This document shows, piece by piece, positions 1-10,801 of a stretch of 64,000 bases of DNA. The position numbers were made by a program, and so were the translations under genes. The stretch comes from Gymnorhina tibicen. Taxonomy: Eukaryota > Chordata > Aves > Passeriformes > Artamidae. Every line of letters begins with the position of its first letter. The first letter of the stretch is position 1. Location: positions 1 through 64,000 of the forward strand of contig VXAZ01009382.1 in assembly GCA_013399875.1 (NCBI GenBank), in the 5' to 3' direction. The notes below the pieces were generated by a model. The model was not told where the DNA came from. It saw only the letters and a list, made by a program, of their open reading frames with translations, and searched no databases.

Positions 1-377
1 CTCCGAAGCAGCAGCGGGAATTCTGGGAGGCCTCGGCAGGCAGGTGGTGCGGTGCTGGCGGCAGGGCAGGGGAGCGAATGCTCAAAAACAGCAACAAAGA
101 AAACGGCGGAGGCAGGCAACTGCCTTCTGGGGCGCAGTGAAAGAAGGGCTCGGGGGCCCGGGCCCCCTGAGGCACCCCAGCAGATGGTGAAAAGGGTCCC
201 TCTCAGCGGCGGCTCCGGCCAGCAGAAATCCCCACTCACGGCAGATAGAAAAGAAGGTAGCAGAAGGCAGAAAACCTGCAGTGAGGGCGACCTCTCCCCA
301 AAACCGACTGCAGCCTCTGTGTCTTCTGAAAGCTGAAAAAGCCCGAGCGAAAGAAAAAAAACCTAGCCTTTGCCCAG
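1..377. promoter_or_regulatory. CpG-rich block, possible promoter edge or first exon
   Basis: This stretch is clearly richer in G+C and CpG than the AT-rich DNA that follows; I see roughly twenty CpGs in the first 340 bases, with GGCGG- and CCGG-type words. That is the usual look of a vertebrate CpG-island promoter or the first exon beside it. A good splice-donor-like site, CAG|GTAACA, sits at 377/378, which would suit a plus-strand first exon. Two small ATG frames lie inside, 78-140 (20 codons) and 184-336 (50 codons). Neither resembles a known protein to me, and the longer has a low-complexity Ser/Lys/Gly-rich composition. The island is cut by the window edge, so it could equally belong to a minus-strand gene to the left. 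Confidence 0.45.
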
Positions 378-2610
378 GTAACAGGGCAGTTGAGTCCCCT
401 CCCTGCTGCAGCCAGACCTTTTGTCCCCCTTAAGTATCTGGCAATTATCCCTTAGTATGGGGAAAAATTCCTCAAGAGGAAAAGAAGAAAGAAGAAAAGA
501 AAAAAAAAAAAAAGAAACAACTCCCAAACCCCAACAGTTAATTAAAGAATTAATTGTTAATTACTCCGCAGTTATAAAATGGTTGTGATGTTCCTTCCTT
601 GTCCCAAGTTAGATATCTCCCAGTTCTATTTATTGTATAAAAATAAGATACCACCCCTTTTTATTTATTACAGTCACCAAATCTTAAGTTCACCCCCATT
701 AATTTTGATAAAACTTTTATAATATTCAGTTGCCCATCTTTAAATTTCCTTTCGAGTAGGGGCACCTTTTATCCCTCCCTAAAATGCTTGAAGTTAATTT
801 TAAGTGTCATTTTCCTCTTATTTTGGAGTTCTGCATTAGTAGAACGCAATTTGTTTGTAAAAAATATTATTTGATCTTCCCTCCTCCTCCCCTCTTATTG
901 GAAAAGTTATTTTATTGCTCCTCGGTGACTTCTTGATGATTTGGAAAGAATTGTGACGTTATTTAGTGTTTTAAAGTCGTGTTCTACCTCTGTTCACTTG
1001 GATTTAAGTTTGGCATTACTACAGGGACATCAGACCCCCACCAGTGGCCAGGAGCTATTTTTAGCTCAGAACCCTTGGACTGGAACTGGGCTCCAGGGCA
1101 ACGCTGAATACTAATGAGGGCTTTTCCCGCCTTTTNGCAGAAACTGGAGCCCGGCGCTGTGGTATCTGGCCTCTAACTCTTTTTAGAGCTTGGATTAAAT
1201 ACTTTTTTTTGTCTTGGAATAGCCAGGAGAAACCCAGCACTGCAGGTTTCTGTCCTGGGCAGAGAGCCTTTTTGGCCACTAGAGTCTCTGATCTCTGGTT
1301 CCCGTTTTGTTACTATTATTGTAATTGGATTTTGACTTTTGTAACTTTTTCTCTTTTTTAAATTATTTTTTTCTGTCAGTAAATTAATTTTTTTTTTAAT
1401 TAAACAAGAGTTGTTCCTTATTCATAACAGAAGACATATCACAGCATTGCAGTTCTTCACATAAAGGGGTGCAAACAGAAAAAATATGTGTCCATCAGCC
1501 ATGTTGGCTAATTTTTAAACCTAAGTTCTTATCCCATTCAAAAGTTCTCAGATGATTTTTTTTGAGGTTGAACCTCTGTTCAGGAGAAGCAAGCATAAGA
1601 GTAAATGGACAAATTAGAAGCTTTGACAGAGAAGCAATACAGAGCATCTACAGATGTGCCTCTCATCTGCTTATCAGGCTCGTCATCATCCCAAAACTTC
1701 AACAGTTCTAGTGATCTCATATTTACTGTATGAACCAGTTTAGGTCAGCCACTGAGAAACTCTTACGTTGCAGCTGAAAGGACCTGCTCTTAAAAATAGG
1801 ACATGCTTTAATAATTTTACTTGCAATTGAAATCAAAGCTGCAGTAAATTCTGTGGCAAGTGATCTCATCTTTAAATCAATATTAATGCACAAGACAGCA
1901 AGCTTCTTTACTATTATATATAGTTATATATACTATAGGACCAGCCATTACCTGTTACATCAATAATCATGATTATGTTATTCTGCTGGTTGATGTAGCT
2001 AAAACTCCCACGCAGGCCTGTAAATGACCCCCTGTACCAAAAGAAAAAAATTACCACTACTCACTGGGAAGATAAAAATTGCCAGCATATAAGGGATGGT
2101 TTTCATTTCTGTACACCTCTGAAAGTAGCAGGAAGGTCACGATCAGTAGAAGTATGTGAGGAATTCATAAAGATCAAAAGACAAACATACCTCTCAAATA
2201 TTTTTTCAATGTCGCATCTGATTTTAGAATAGATACATGCAGTGTTTTAACATGGGATATCAGCAGACAGAGTTTTTAGCCGGTAATAACTCCTGTGTGC
2301 ACAGACATATTCCTTCTTCAGAAGAAGTACTTTAAAAAGCACTAAAGCAAATCAAGGGCTTTGAGATGTTTTGTGTCAGCTGCATGCCATTTTATCTTGC
2401 AACGAGAGACTGGGTGAGGCACTTGAGCTGTTTTTGATCCTTCTACAATTGTGCTTGTAATGTCTCCAGATAATTTGGTGCTAAGAAAATGTCACATCGG
2501 ACACAGATACATGGAGCACACACTTTGACAATGTCCTAACCATAGGGAGATTGACTATGCAACTACTTATATGGTCCTAATCACTGGGCTATCGAGCACC
2601 TCAGGTATTT
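378..2610. other. AT-rich DNA without a recognisable gene
   Basis: I see no coding sequence or recognisable repeat here. It holds an A-rich tract near 473-520, T-rich runs near 1340-1400, and a single ambiguous base at 1136 inside a CTTTTnGCAG word that resembles a splice acceptor. The segment 1080-1170 is modestly CpG-enriched but I cannot assign it a role. Confidence 0.6.
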
Positions 2611-2765
2611 AATGCTGCTGATTCCCACAGCCTGCCTATGAGGTAGGGAAGTTTTATTAGCATGTGCTCAGTCAGAGCCTTGTGTTATTTGATAAAACAA
2701 AATAGTTGCTCCAGGTCACACAGGAATTCTACAAGGAAGCCACAGATATATTCCAGACACTACCT
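2611..2765 (+). repeat. MIR-like ancient SINE relic
   Basis: The order of words matches the 3' half of MIR-type SINEs: CCTATGAGGTAGGGA followed by a gap of degraded sequence, then TTGCTCCAGGTCACACAGGAA and a terminal AGACACTACC-like end. The match is from memory of the family pattern and is heavily diverged, as expected for an element fixed before amniote radiation. Confidence 0.45.
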
Positions 2766-4024
2766 GCACAAAGATCTCGCTAGGAGAGATAATCTGGAAG
2801 CATCTGGAAGAAAATGAGCTAGACCTAATAATTTAACAAAGTTCATAACTTTGAGGTAGAAATTCTGTTTTTCTAAGTTCAAATGAGATAACATGCAACA
2901 CAGCAAAAAGCAGACATCACACTTCTTAGTTCTGTGTAAATATATCCCAAAATCATGAAAGAATTCTATAAATTTAATTAAAACAGGTCCCCAAGAGTGT
3001 CATTAAATCATGCCTTGCAATTCCAGTTTACCAAATGGCTTCACGGGAAGAGAGTCACTAAGCAGAAGGGATTCGTCTGTAGCTGTTTGCATGCTGTCAG
3101 GACCCTGCAATTCGTTTCAGATCTGGAGCTGGCTCAGAGCTTCCTCACACATCCTCACTACCTGGACAGTAGTGGCTTTTCATGTGTCATCTCTGTGCCA
3201 GGCAGGATGGGCACTCAGGAGAGAAAATAAAGGGATTTCTGGGACATTTAAGACTGAAAAAAAAGATTTTTTAAAAATGAGTATATCTACTATTAGACTA
3301 ACTGATGCAGTTTGAGTACAGGAGCTTCTCTTTGCATTTCAAATGTGTTACACAAGGGAGGTGCCTTTGCCTACAAACTACTTAGAAAAGTATGGGCTTC
3401 ATTTCAAAAATAATAGTCTTTCCTTTTGTCTTCATAGTTTCTTTTTTCTAAGTTATTTTTATGTCCTTCACACTCTTTTCCTTTGTACCATACTAAAAAG
3501 TGTCTGTTTTTTCCCTAGATTGAAACACTGTTGTTAAATATATTACAGTACTTAAATCCTCAGAGGCTTCCTGGCTTTTGCTGTACTGGCATGTGCAAGC
3601 TTGCAACACTGCAAATAAAAAAAGGAATTGGAAATAAAAGGAAAAGTTTTTGAAAGTTCTGTAATTTATCATTACCTAACTGCATTTTCAGTACCAAAAA
3701 TACCTCCAGAATATCTTCGTTTTTAGGAAAGTCATAAGGCACTGCTTCACACTGAGTTTGCTCTTAAAACAAAGCTCATTTGCATTTTTCACAACGGGGA
3801 ATTACTTGCATCAAGGCGTGAACAGAGTAGTGATAACAAACAATGAATTATACAAAGATGTAATTCAATTCACAGAATCACTCCAAAGCCTAAGTGCTTA
3901 TCAGGTGCTTATATTTGCACAAAACTTCTCTATTATAAAAAAACCCCAAACACCAAACCGGGCTTTGCAATGCATTGGTTTTATCAACACCTTTCAAGAC
4001 TTAAAAGATGGGTTGAAATAGCAT
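2766..4024. other. AT-rich DNA without a recognisable gene
   Basis: No gene or repeat recognised. Two overlapping short open frames around 2997-3315 in different frames show no domain-like pattern and no start or splice context, so I treat them as chance. Confidence 0.55.
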
Positions 4025-4350
4025 GGAAACTAGCCTTGCCTGTGAAGGTGGAGAGGGCTCGGAGCCAGACATGTGCAGTCCAACTTCACAGTGACAGTGG
4101 CAGGACACAAGGGAATGGAACGAAGCTGTGACAGGGAAGCTCAGGTTGGACATGAGGAAAATGTTCTTCCTTAGAGGGTGGTCGGTCACTGGAACAGGAT
4201 TCCCAGGGAAGTGGTCACAGTAGCAAAGTCTGTCAAAGTTAAGGAGCATTTAGATGATTAATTTAGTTTTAGGTTATTACTGTCAGCAGCAGGACATTGA
4301 ACTTGATGAACTTTAAAGGTTCCTTCTAACTTGCTAGATTCTGTGACTCC
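4025..4350 (+). mobile_element. CR1 LINE, 5'-truncated 3' end
   Basis: This is the 3' end of a chicken-repeat-1 (CR1) non-LTR retrotransposon in forward orientation. Visible family landmarks in order are GGAGCCAGACATGTGCAGT (about 4059), the GACACAAGGGAATGGA block (about 4104), GTTGGACATGAGGAAAATG, CACTGGAACAGGATTCCCAGG at about 4188, and the closing TTCCTTCTAACTTG...GATTCTGTGACTCC ending near 4350. The piece covers the end of the reverse-transcriptase ORF and the 3' UTR; the rest of the 4-kb element is absent, which is usual for CR1 because of 5' truncation. Many substitutions show it is old and inactive. An open frame on the opposite strand (4001-4249) is only a shadow. Confidence 0.85.
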
Positions 4351-7062
4351 ACTAAAGATGGATTCATCCTGAATTTGATTCACAGAGTTGGGAGAAGTTT
4401 TTTTAAATTCAGCTCAGACATCTGCTTCAGCAAACACTGTGCCTTTTTTAGTTCATCTAGATTTTCTTTATTTCAGGTTTTCCAACTGTCTTTCCTTAAA
4501 TTCCAATATTTCTAAGTAGAAAAAATTGGTTTTGTGTTATACCTTTGGCAGATCCATCAGGCACAGATGCTCTACATGGCATTGAGTTTTTAGGGATAGT
4601 TCTTAGTGTTCATAAATTCATTACTTGCAGTTAGGTAATCCTGAAGTCTGTCTTCTGGTTTTAAAAATATATAAAAAGAAAACACTTTTTAACCTCTTCT
4701 CTGTGGCCATTAAATTGGTGCCTTAAAAGTGCTGGAAGAGCATGACTGGAAATCTTTCTCTACAGGAAAGTTTTGGCTTTTTTCTCTGGTTAAAGGTCAA
4801 ACACTACCTCTCACTGACAGATGAACGAGTTTTACAAAAATCTTAAAGGAATGATTATTTGAAGGATAAATAGTTATTGGAGAAATTTGGTTTATTACAC
4901 TGAATACAATTAAGGAAGAGGAAAAGTAATAAAGTATTTGATTCAACAAAATGATAATGCAGCAATTAGGGGGAAAATGAAACTTTAAAATAAAGGGCTG
5001 TGTTGTCATAATGAACAAATAAACAAACAAAAACCAAATAAAAAACAAAAAAGGAAAAAAACTGGCCAAGAGGCAAGAAATACCTTAAAACCAACAAAGA
5101 AGGGTGGTCCAACACATTTTCTGATAGAAATAGCAGAGACAAAACCCCTGAATTTCAAGAATGTAATTTGACTCTTTAAAACAAGATTTAAGGACAGAGT
5201 TACTCCTGTGATCTAGGAATTTTCAACAACTTCTGTTAGAAAGTTGCAGGTAGCATCTGTTGTTACAATAAAATCCAGAATAGCTACCAGCATTTCTTAA
5301 TCATTAATAAACTTGCACAAAATATAGACAACAATATTAAAATCACATGAACAAAATTAAATTAAGGCAGCCCTGCCCAACTGTTTAACATTAATGAAAC
5401 TGGTGTAAAGTGGTTCTTTGTGAAAGCTGGATTGAGGATAACCAGAAGGCCTGAATATGGCATGCTACTCCATCTCAGGACTTTTGGTAAACAGATTTTG
5501 ATTTTTGACTGAAAACCTGAAGTTCAAAAATCATTTAAGGATAGATTATTCAAAAATATTATATGAAACTGCAGCTTAATTTTGCTCATTTATTTGTTCA
5601 TATCAATATCCCTAAGGGGACAAAAATATTCTTATGGGTCTTCTGATTTATTTTGTTCTGCTGGAAAATAGCATTAAAAATTTTATGAAGAATAAGTGGT
5701 TCTGAGAAGAAAGTGGACAAATAGAAATACTTTTGAAAATGAAGAGAAGTTAAAATATATTCTCCTATATAAACCTAGTTTTAGCTTATGAATGTGCAAA
5801 CATTACAAAAGGGTGCTAAATGCATGAAATAGGAAGAAAATCTTCATAGACTGGATTAATTTTATACCACAAGGCTCACCAGCACTTTGTTGCTGCCAGA
5901 TTTTTAAAAAGTGTATAAGTCAGTCATTTTCCTTCACTTCACAGTCCTGACAACCTCCATCCTGTTCCATTATACTGCAGTTTCTTGCTGTAACTGGAAT
6001 GCAATACATAAGTGAGAGGAGATGACTACCCATTATCATATCTTTCTTCAGACTGAGTTGAGTTTACTGCAGTTTGGAATAAAATTAACCAGGTAGTAGA
6101 ATTCATGCACTGCTTGTCATGTCCAGCTTCCTGAAGCTTGAGAAAAATCTTAGAAAAGTTGTTCAGAAGAAGTTTCTACTACAAATAGATGAAGAAAAAA
6201 AAATCATTGTTAAGTACTGTGAACATATGGGCCAATGTGTGGTTTTAAGATCCAGCTGCTCATGACTAAAGTGAACCAGGTCTGTTACAGGGTAATGTGA
6301 TTCCAGCGAGCTGCTGCTGAAAGCAAAACATGGTCAGGGCTTACAAGAAACTCCGGCTACAAGGAAGCATTTTAATCTAATTACTCACTTACTTTCTGTG
6401 TGCTTCCCACATTGTTTCTGCCGGTAATCAGTGACTTTCAGACAAAAGGTGTTGGTAAGTACACGCAGCAGCCACCCAGAGTATATGTACACAGGACTTG
6501 GGTCATGTCCGCTGTCACAAAACTGTTCCTGAAGCCTTCAGGCACTAACAGTGCAGAAGAAAGGTAGAGATTTCTCTAAATTCAAAAGTAACTTGTCTCT
6601 ACTGGTGTTATAGACTTCAAAATAATATAATTTGTCAATAGAAGGAAATATGCCAGTTCTGTATGGCAGACAAAGATTCAAATGTAACTTGATGGCCGCT
6701 AAATTTTTGGGCTTGGAGTGGTTTAAAATACAAAGCTGTTACACAACATGGTTTCTAAATGAAATTATAGCAGCTGATTCATCCATCTCTCAGTGTCCCT
6801 TGGGCAAACCAAACTGGCATCGAACATATTTAAGAAGAGTGAAAAAAGAACTACAACACAGACATTAATAATTAATATGGGCATCGAGGAAAGATTAACA
6901 GTGGGAAATGGAAAACCATTTCCTTTTAAATACAGATAAAAGATAATCATTGTGCTGCTAATGAACAGTCTTAGATGCATGGAACAGAATCCACCAATTT
7001 GCTTAAGTACTCAAATTACCTTAAGGTGTTTATGTTATTTTAGTAACAACTTTTAAATTCAG
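4351..7062. other. AT-rich DNA without a recognisable gene
   Basis: Nothing recognised beyond short A-rich tracts, for example 5020-5065 with AAACAAACAAAAACC-type words. No open frame here shows a coding signature. Confidence 0.55.
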
Positions 7063-7560
7063 AGTAATGCAAGACTAAAAGGGACCACTTGGATCACAGA
7101 AATCCATGCACTGTTACCTGAGTCAGCTATGGTGGGCAATTCTTTTATGAAGTGGTCAAAGTCTTTTTAAAAACTAATTTTATTGTTGTTGTTTTGATTT
7201 GGGGGAATTGTCTCTACAACTGCTACTGGATAGCTGTTCCAGAACCTCACTCCTTTGATGCAGTAGTGAAGTTTTCAGCATATTTCTAGCAAGTATATAC
7301 CCATCTGTTCCTGTGCCAACACTGTTAGCTCAAAATCCTTTTTTTCTCCTCCTGGTACCAACTTTATTGACATGTTTATGAAAAAAACAATCTTATGCTT
7401 TTCTTTTTTTCCCAAATCAGCCAGAGGAAGGTGTTCTAATTTTACACCTTGATAGCCTTCTTTCTGTCTTTTTAATTTTTCTGGTTTGCACCTGAGGAAC
7501 CAGAACTGCACCCCATGCTCCAGGTATCACTGCCTTTTGCTGCCTGATACAATTGCATGT
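7063..7560 (-). mobile_element. Ancient CR1-type LINE relic
   Basis: On the plus strand this reads as the complement of an old CR1 element. Landmarks are AAAAGGGACCACTTGGATCA near 7077 (the 3' end), GATAGCTGTTCCAGAACCTC near 7230, TATACCCATCTGTTCCTGTG near 7295, and ACCAGAACTGCACCCCATGC near 7498, all in the order expected for the deep amniote CR1 lineages. It is strongly diverged with indels and a GTT-rich insertion near 7180. Degraded sequence up to about 8160, including a word like 'AATGTCATTTGCACATGAC', may be a further part of the same element, but that extension is weak. Confidence 0.7.
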
Positions 7561-8533
7561 TATGAAATCCTCCTACAGGGTTTCAAATTCCATTAGGATC
7601 TTTCTGTTATGAAAGGGGATTCCAGTTACTTAGGCTTTCCAGCTCACAACTTTAAATTTTGGTTTCCCTTCCACAATGTCAGTTTTCATTCCTAGACATT
7701 TGCTTCTGGCATTCCCCTTTCTTTTGACTCCATAATGAGTATTACAATCAGAGGTGAAGAATATGCTTAACTTTGAGACAGATGGACATCTTTTTCTACT
7801 TATTGCAATCAAGTAATCTTCTTTCTAGGGTATACAGAGTGGCCCAACTTCAACTGGAGGGTGAGGAGAACACTTCTGTCCATGGAACTGCATAGGGACC
7901 TGGTGGCAGGACTCACCCAAAAGGAACTTGAAACCCACTAAAGTTGAAGAGGACATGGATGTCAAATGTCCCACTTTTGTGACAAAGACACTGACCTTTA
8001 GACTACTAAGCAAAAGCCACATCCTGTTATTTCTCCAAATGAAGTCCTCCTTGGAGTGTCTTGAGGTTGAAAATCCTGGGTTCAGAGTGGACTCGGGATA
8101 AAACAGTATGGAAATAGGAATGCTGCCAATTTTAATGTCATTTGCACATGACATAAGTTTTTTATTTGAGCTTTTATTTTGTTAATAAAATATTCAGAGC
8201 AGTTCCTGTCCAGTGATGCACTGGCAGCAGACCTGGTACACAGTAGATTTTATTTTAATACAGTCAGAAATATTAATGTCGAAGAAAGTGTTTTATGACA
8301 ATTCTGCCCACTTTCCAACTTTCCTTATTTATGCTTTTTATACTAAGCCATGAAACTTCTGAAGTGTCCATTTACATGTTATTGACATAAAGAACAAAAT
8401 TTTGTTTCCATGCATAAAAATCCTAATTGCCACATTTAAATGAATCTGATCATGACTGCCATGAGGATCCCTGAATAAAGACCCTGTGCTGCACAGTCTG
8501 GGTCATGGCAGCTCGCAGTAAATTGCATGTGAG
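7561..8533. other. Degraded DNA, possible continuation of the ancient CR1
   Basis: I see no gene. A few words near 8040-8155 could be remnants of CR1 reverse-transcriptase sequence on the minus strand, but they are too decayed to delimit. The minus-strand open frames at 7825-8154 and 8450-8719 are unremarkable. Confidence 0.4.
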
Positions 8534-8609
8534 CCAGATCCTCAGCTGGGGTAAATGGCCAGGGCCCCACTGGCAGAGAGAGGTTGACTTACACCAGCTG
8601 AGGATCTGG
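8534..8609. repeat. Hairpin (inverted) repeat relic
   Basis: The 20-base arms at 8534-8553 (CCAGATCCTCAGCTGGGGTA) and 8590-8609 are reverse complements with one mismatch, separated by 36 bases. I recall a similar palindromic CCAGATCCTCAGCTGG repeat being common in turtles, crocodilians and birds, but cannot name it from the sequence. The good arm match against a decayed spacer suggests an old MITE-like or hairpin element. Confidence 0.6.
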
Positions 8610-9194
8610 GGTTTGACTGTTACGTGGTGCCTACTTGACATGCAAGAATGAGGTATCAGATTTGTCCTAAGGAAGTTCATGTACTTCCTTTGTTTTCCAC
8701 TGCCAAATTCCTTTGACATTCTAATTTGGGTCCCTGAGATAATTTATAACATAAATACTGCTGAAGATAAGGGGTCGCTGATTCCATTTTAAATGCATAT
8801 CTCCTTCTTGGAGATAATTTAATTTCTATAGCAGTAATAATAGCATCTCCCATAATGATGCTTTCAGGGAATATAGCCCATGATAGACTGTCACCAAATG
8901 AGGATGACATTAGATCATCCTTCCAGATTATGCAGTGTTCATTTAAGACTGGGGAAAACTGAGATATGTGCAAATGAAACTATATTCTGCAATATTTGAT
9001 TTATACAGCTAAAGCAACAGCTTCAAAATTATATTCAGAGGAAAACCTGTTTTTCCGAAATCTAAAGTGTTGTCCTCAGCAATGATCATAAAAATTGCCA
9101 AGTTTACTTTATGTTTATATTCTGTATATCTATCTTTATAATGAAGTGGTGCTTAGAAGCTCTTGCAGAAAGAAGCTCTCTCATGTAATGCAGA
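8610..9194. other. AT-rich DNA without a recognisable gene
   Basis: Nothing recognised. The minus-strand open frame at 8677-8973 lacks any family resemblance. Confidence 0.5.
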
Positions 9195-9372
9195 TGCAAA
9201 TGCACAAAGTAAAACAGTGTCTCTCTTGAAAAGCTTACTGCTTAAATTGCTGGGGAAGCAAAAGAGACCTTCGCTATGGAAACAGGGTGGAGACAGATTA
9301 AATGACTTGCTCTGGGTCATTCCTGAATAACTGTTCAATGCCTTAAGCATGAGGCCATTCTTTTGTTCCATT
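9195..9372 (+). repeat. MIR-like ancient SINE/LINE-tail relic
   Basis: The segment follows an old amniote repeat pattern: 'AAAAGCTTACTGCTTAAATT' near 9230, then GGAAACAGGGTGGAGACAGA and TTAAATGACTTGCTCTGGGT near 9298, then a decayed tail. The 'AAATGACTTGC...GGTCA' core is the MIR/CORE-type signature. Identification is by pattern memory only. Confidence 0.45.
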
Positions 9373-10471
9373 TCGGGTCAGGTATTTGTAAAATGAAGGT
9401 GTATATTTCTCCTGCTTTTTCTACTTTTTTTTCTTCTTTGAAGCAATCTACACAAAACCAGAAAAGCAGAATATTTTCAGAAGCACCTGTGTTAAGTGAT
9501 CCAAAATGAGTCAGACTTGACAGGACTCAATTTGCAAAAAAGCTGTTAAAGTGGCTTTCAAGATATTTTCAACCAACATTTCCTCTCAGTGAATAGTAAT
9601 GTCTTTGTCCAGCTGTTGCCCAAATGCAGAGGTAGATAAATGCTAACAGCTTCAATTTGCAACAACAAAAAAAAATCTGACTTCTTTGGAATTGACTTAG
9701 AAATGTTTCAACACATCAGGTTTCAGTATCTGATGGAGGGCTAACATCTGTGTCTTTTCAGAGGCTAGAAGCAAAATATTCTTTCATTTTAGTTCTCTGA
9801 AATGCTTAGTGTGGAGATATTCTCAGAGCATACTAAAATGTAGGCTCTGAAAAAGCAGTGGTGGCCAACCCTTTCATTTCCACTGGGAAAAGAAGTACCA
9901 GCTTTTCACTCCAGGTTCAGTGTTCATCTCAGAATTCTGGAATCTGTGCATCTTGCCCTTGACCACAGAATTACAGGTAAATGACTGTTCTTTGCTCTCA
10001 AGGAAGTAACCAAATTTCCTCCTGTAAGAAACCTCTGTTTTGGTGGTTTTCTTCTTTGGTAGTGGGATAATACAGGTTTGAACTCTTCTGTCTAAGGAAG
10101 GGATAGAAACTGGGTTTCCTTGGTGGGTGGGAATGGCCCAGTCTCTAAAATATCATATTGTGCTATAGGGCTAGTGTACTGCATTTTGAAAGGAAAAGTA
10201 CCAATCACCCACATGAAATAGAAGTTCTTACTGTATCTTTTGCAGTAACTTTCTGGCACCGAGTTGATGTATACAGCTAACCTCACAGCTGCATCATCAG
10301 CTAGTGCTAAATGGTAGCTTGAAAGCTTGGTGTTCCCTCTTTTTAAATCTGTATCTCTTTTGATTGCTTTTCTTTTAATGTTTCTCCTGTACAGGGAGAT
10401 TAATGGTGTAAAATTAAGTGTCCTAAATTCCATTTTGGAAGAGTAAAAAGAGTAGTGCAGTCTTTTACTGA
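9373..10471. other. AT-rich DNA without a recognisable gene
   Basis: No repeat or gene recognised. A 128-codon minus-strand frame at 10092-10478 has no recognisable domain, no plausible splice context and an ordinary composition; I treat it as chance. Confidence 0.5.
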
Positions 10472-10801
10472 ATTGCATCCCAAGGGCTGTTCTGTACCAC
10501 TGAGTCCAACATTGGTCAGGTTTTGTGCTGGGGGATCTTTGGTGGCCGGCTGAGTCATTTTATGCTTCGTTCGAATGAACGAATATTTTCTCTTTTTTGC
10601 GACAGGTCCAAAGTCTATGAAGTGCTGAGGGAACAGCTGGTAAAACACATGGATCAAGTGCAGAAATTGTGGTAGGTTCCCTGTAAGGAAAATGGCCAGT
10701 CAGCACTGCTTGTACTTGTTTGCTCTCTCCAGGAATGTGCCAGTAAGCTCCAGAGAAGTCTGCAGCGAGTAAGGGCACAGCTACACATCATCCCACACTA
10801 A
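10472..10801 (+). other. Coding-like frame with one internal stop, candidate exon
   Basis: One plus-strand frame stays open from 10472 to a TAA at 10799-10801 except for a single TAG at 10673-10675. The part 10606-10671 (66 bp) is the most coding-like: it follows a pyrimidine-rich tract ending in GCGACAG, ends at TTGTG|GTAGGT, and translates as a charged amphipathic helix with residues such as YEVLREQLVKHMDQVQKL. A second segment from 10733, after a CTCTCTCCAG acceptor-like site, reads ECASKLQRSLQRV in the same frame. I do not recognise the protein. It could be an exon of an unknown or lineage-specific gene, a retained-intron terminal exon, a decayed pseudogene, or chance. The two acceptor-donor pairs would imply an intron of only 61 bases and would shift the frame, which weakens the two-exon reading. 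Confidence 0.25.

Noticed and set aside
52..336. 94-codon frame in the CpG-rich start
   Set aside because: It would need a GTG start; the first ATG in frame is at 184 and the rest is low-complexity. Better seen as part of a CpG island or 5' UTR.
4001..4249. 82-codon minus-strand frame
   Set aside because: It is antisense to the CR1 copy at 4025-4350.
10092..10478. 128-codon minus-strand frame
   Set aside because: No family resemblance and no supporting context; length is within chance expectation.
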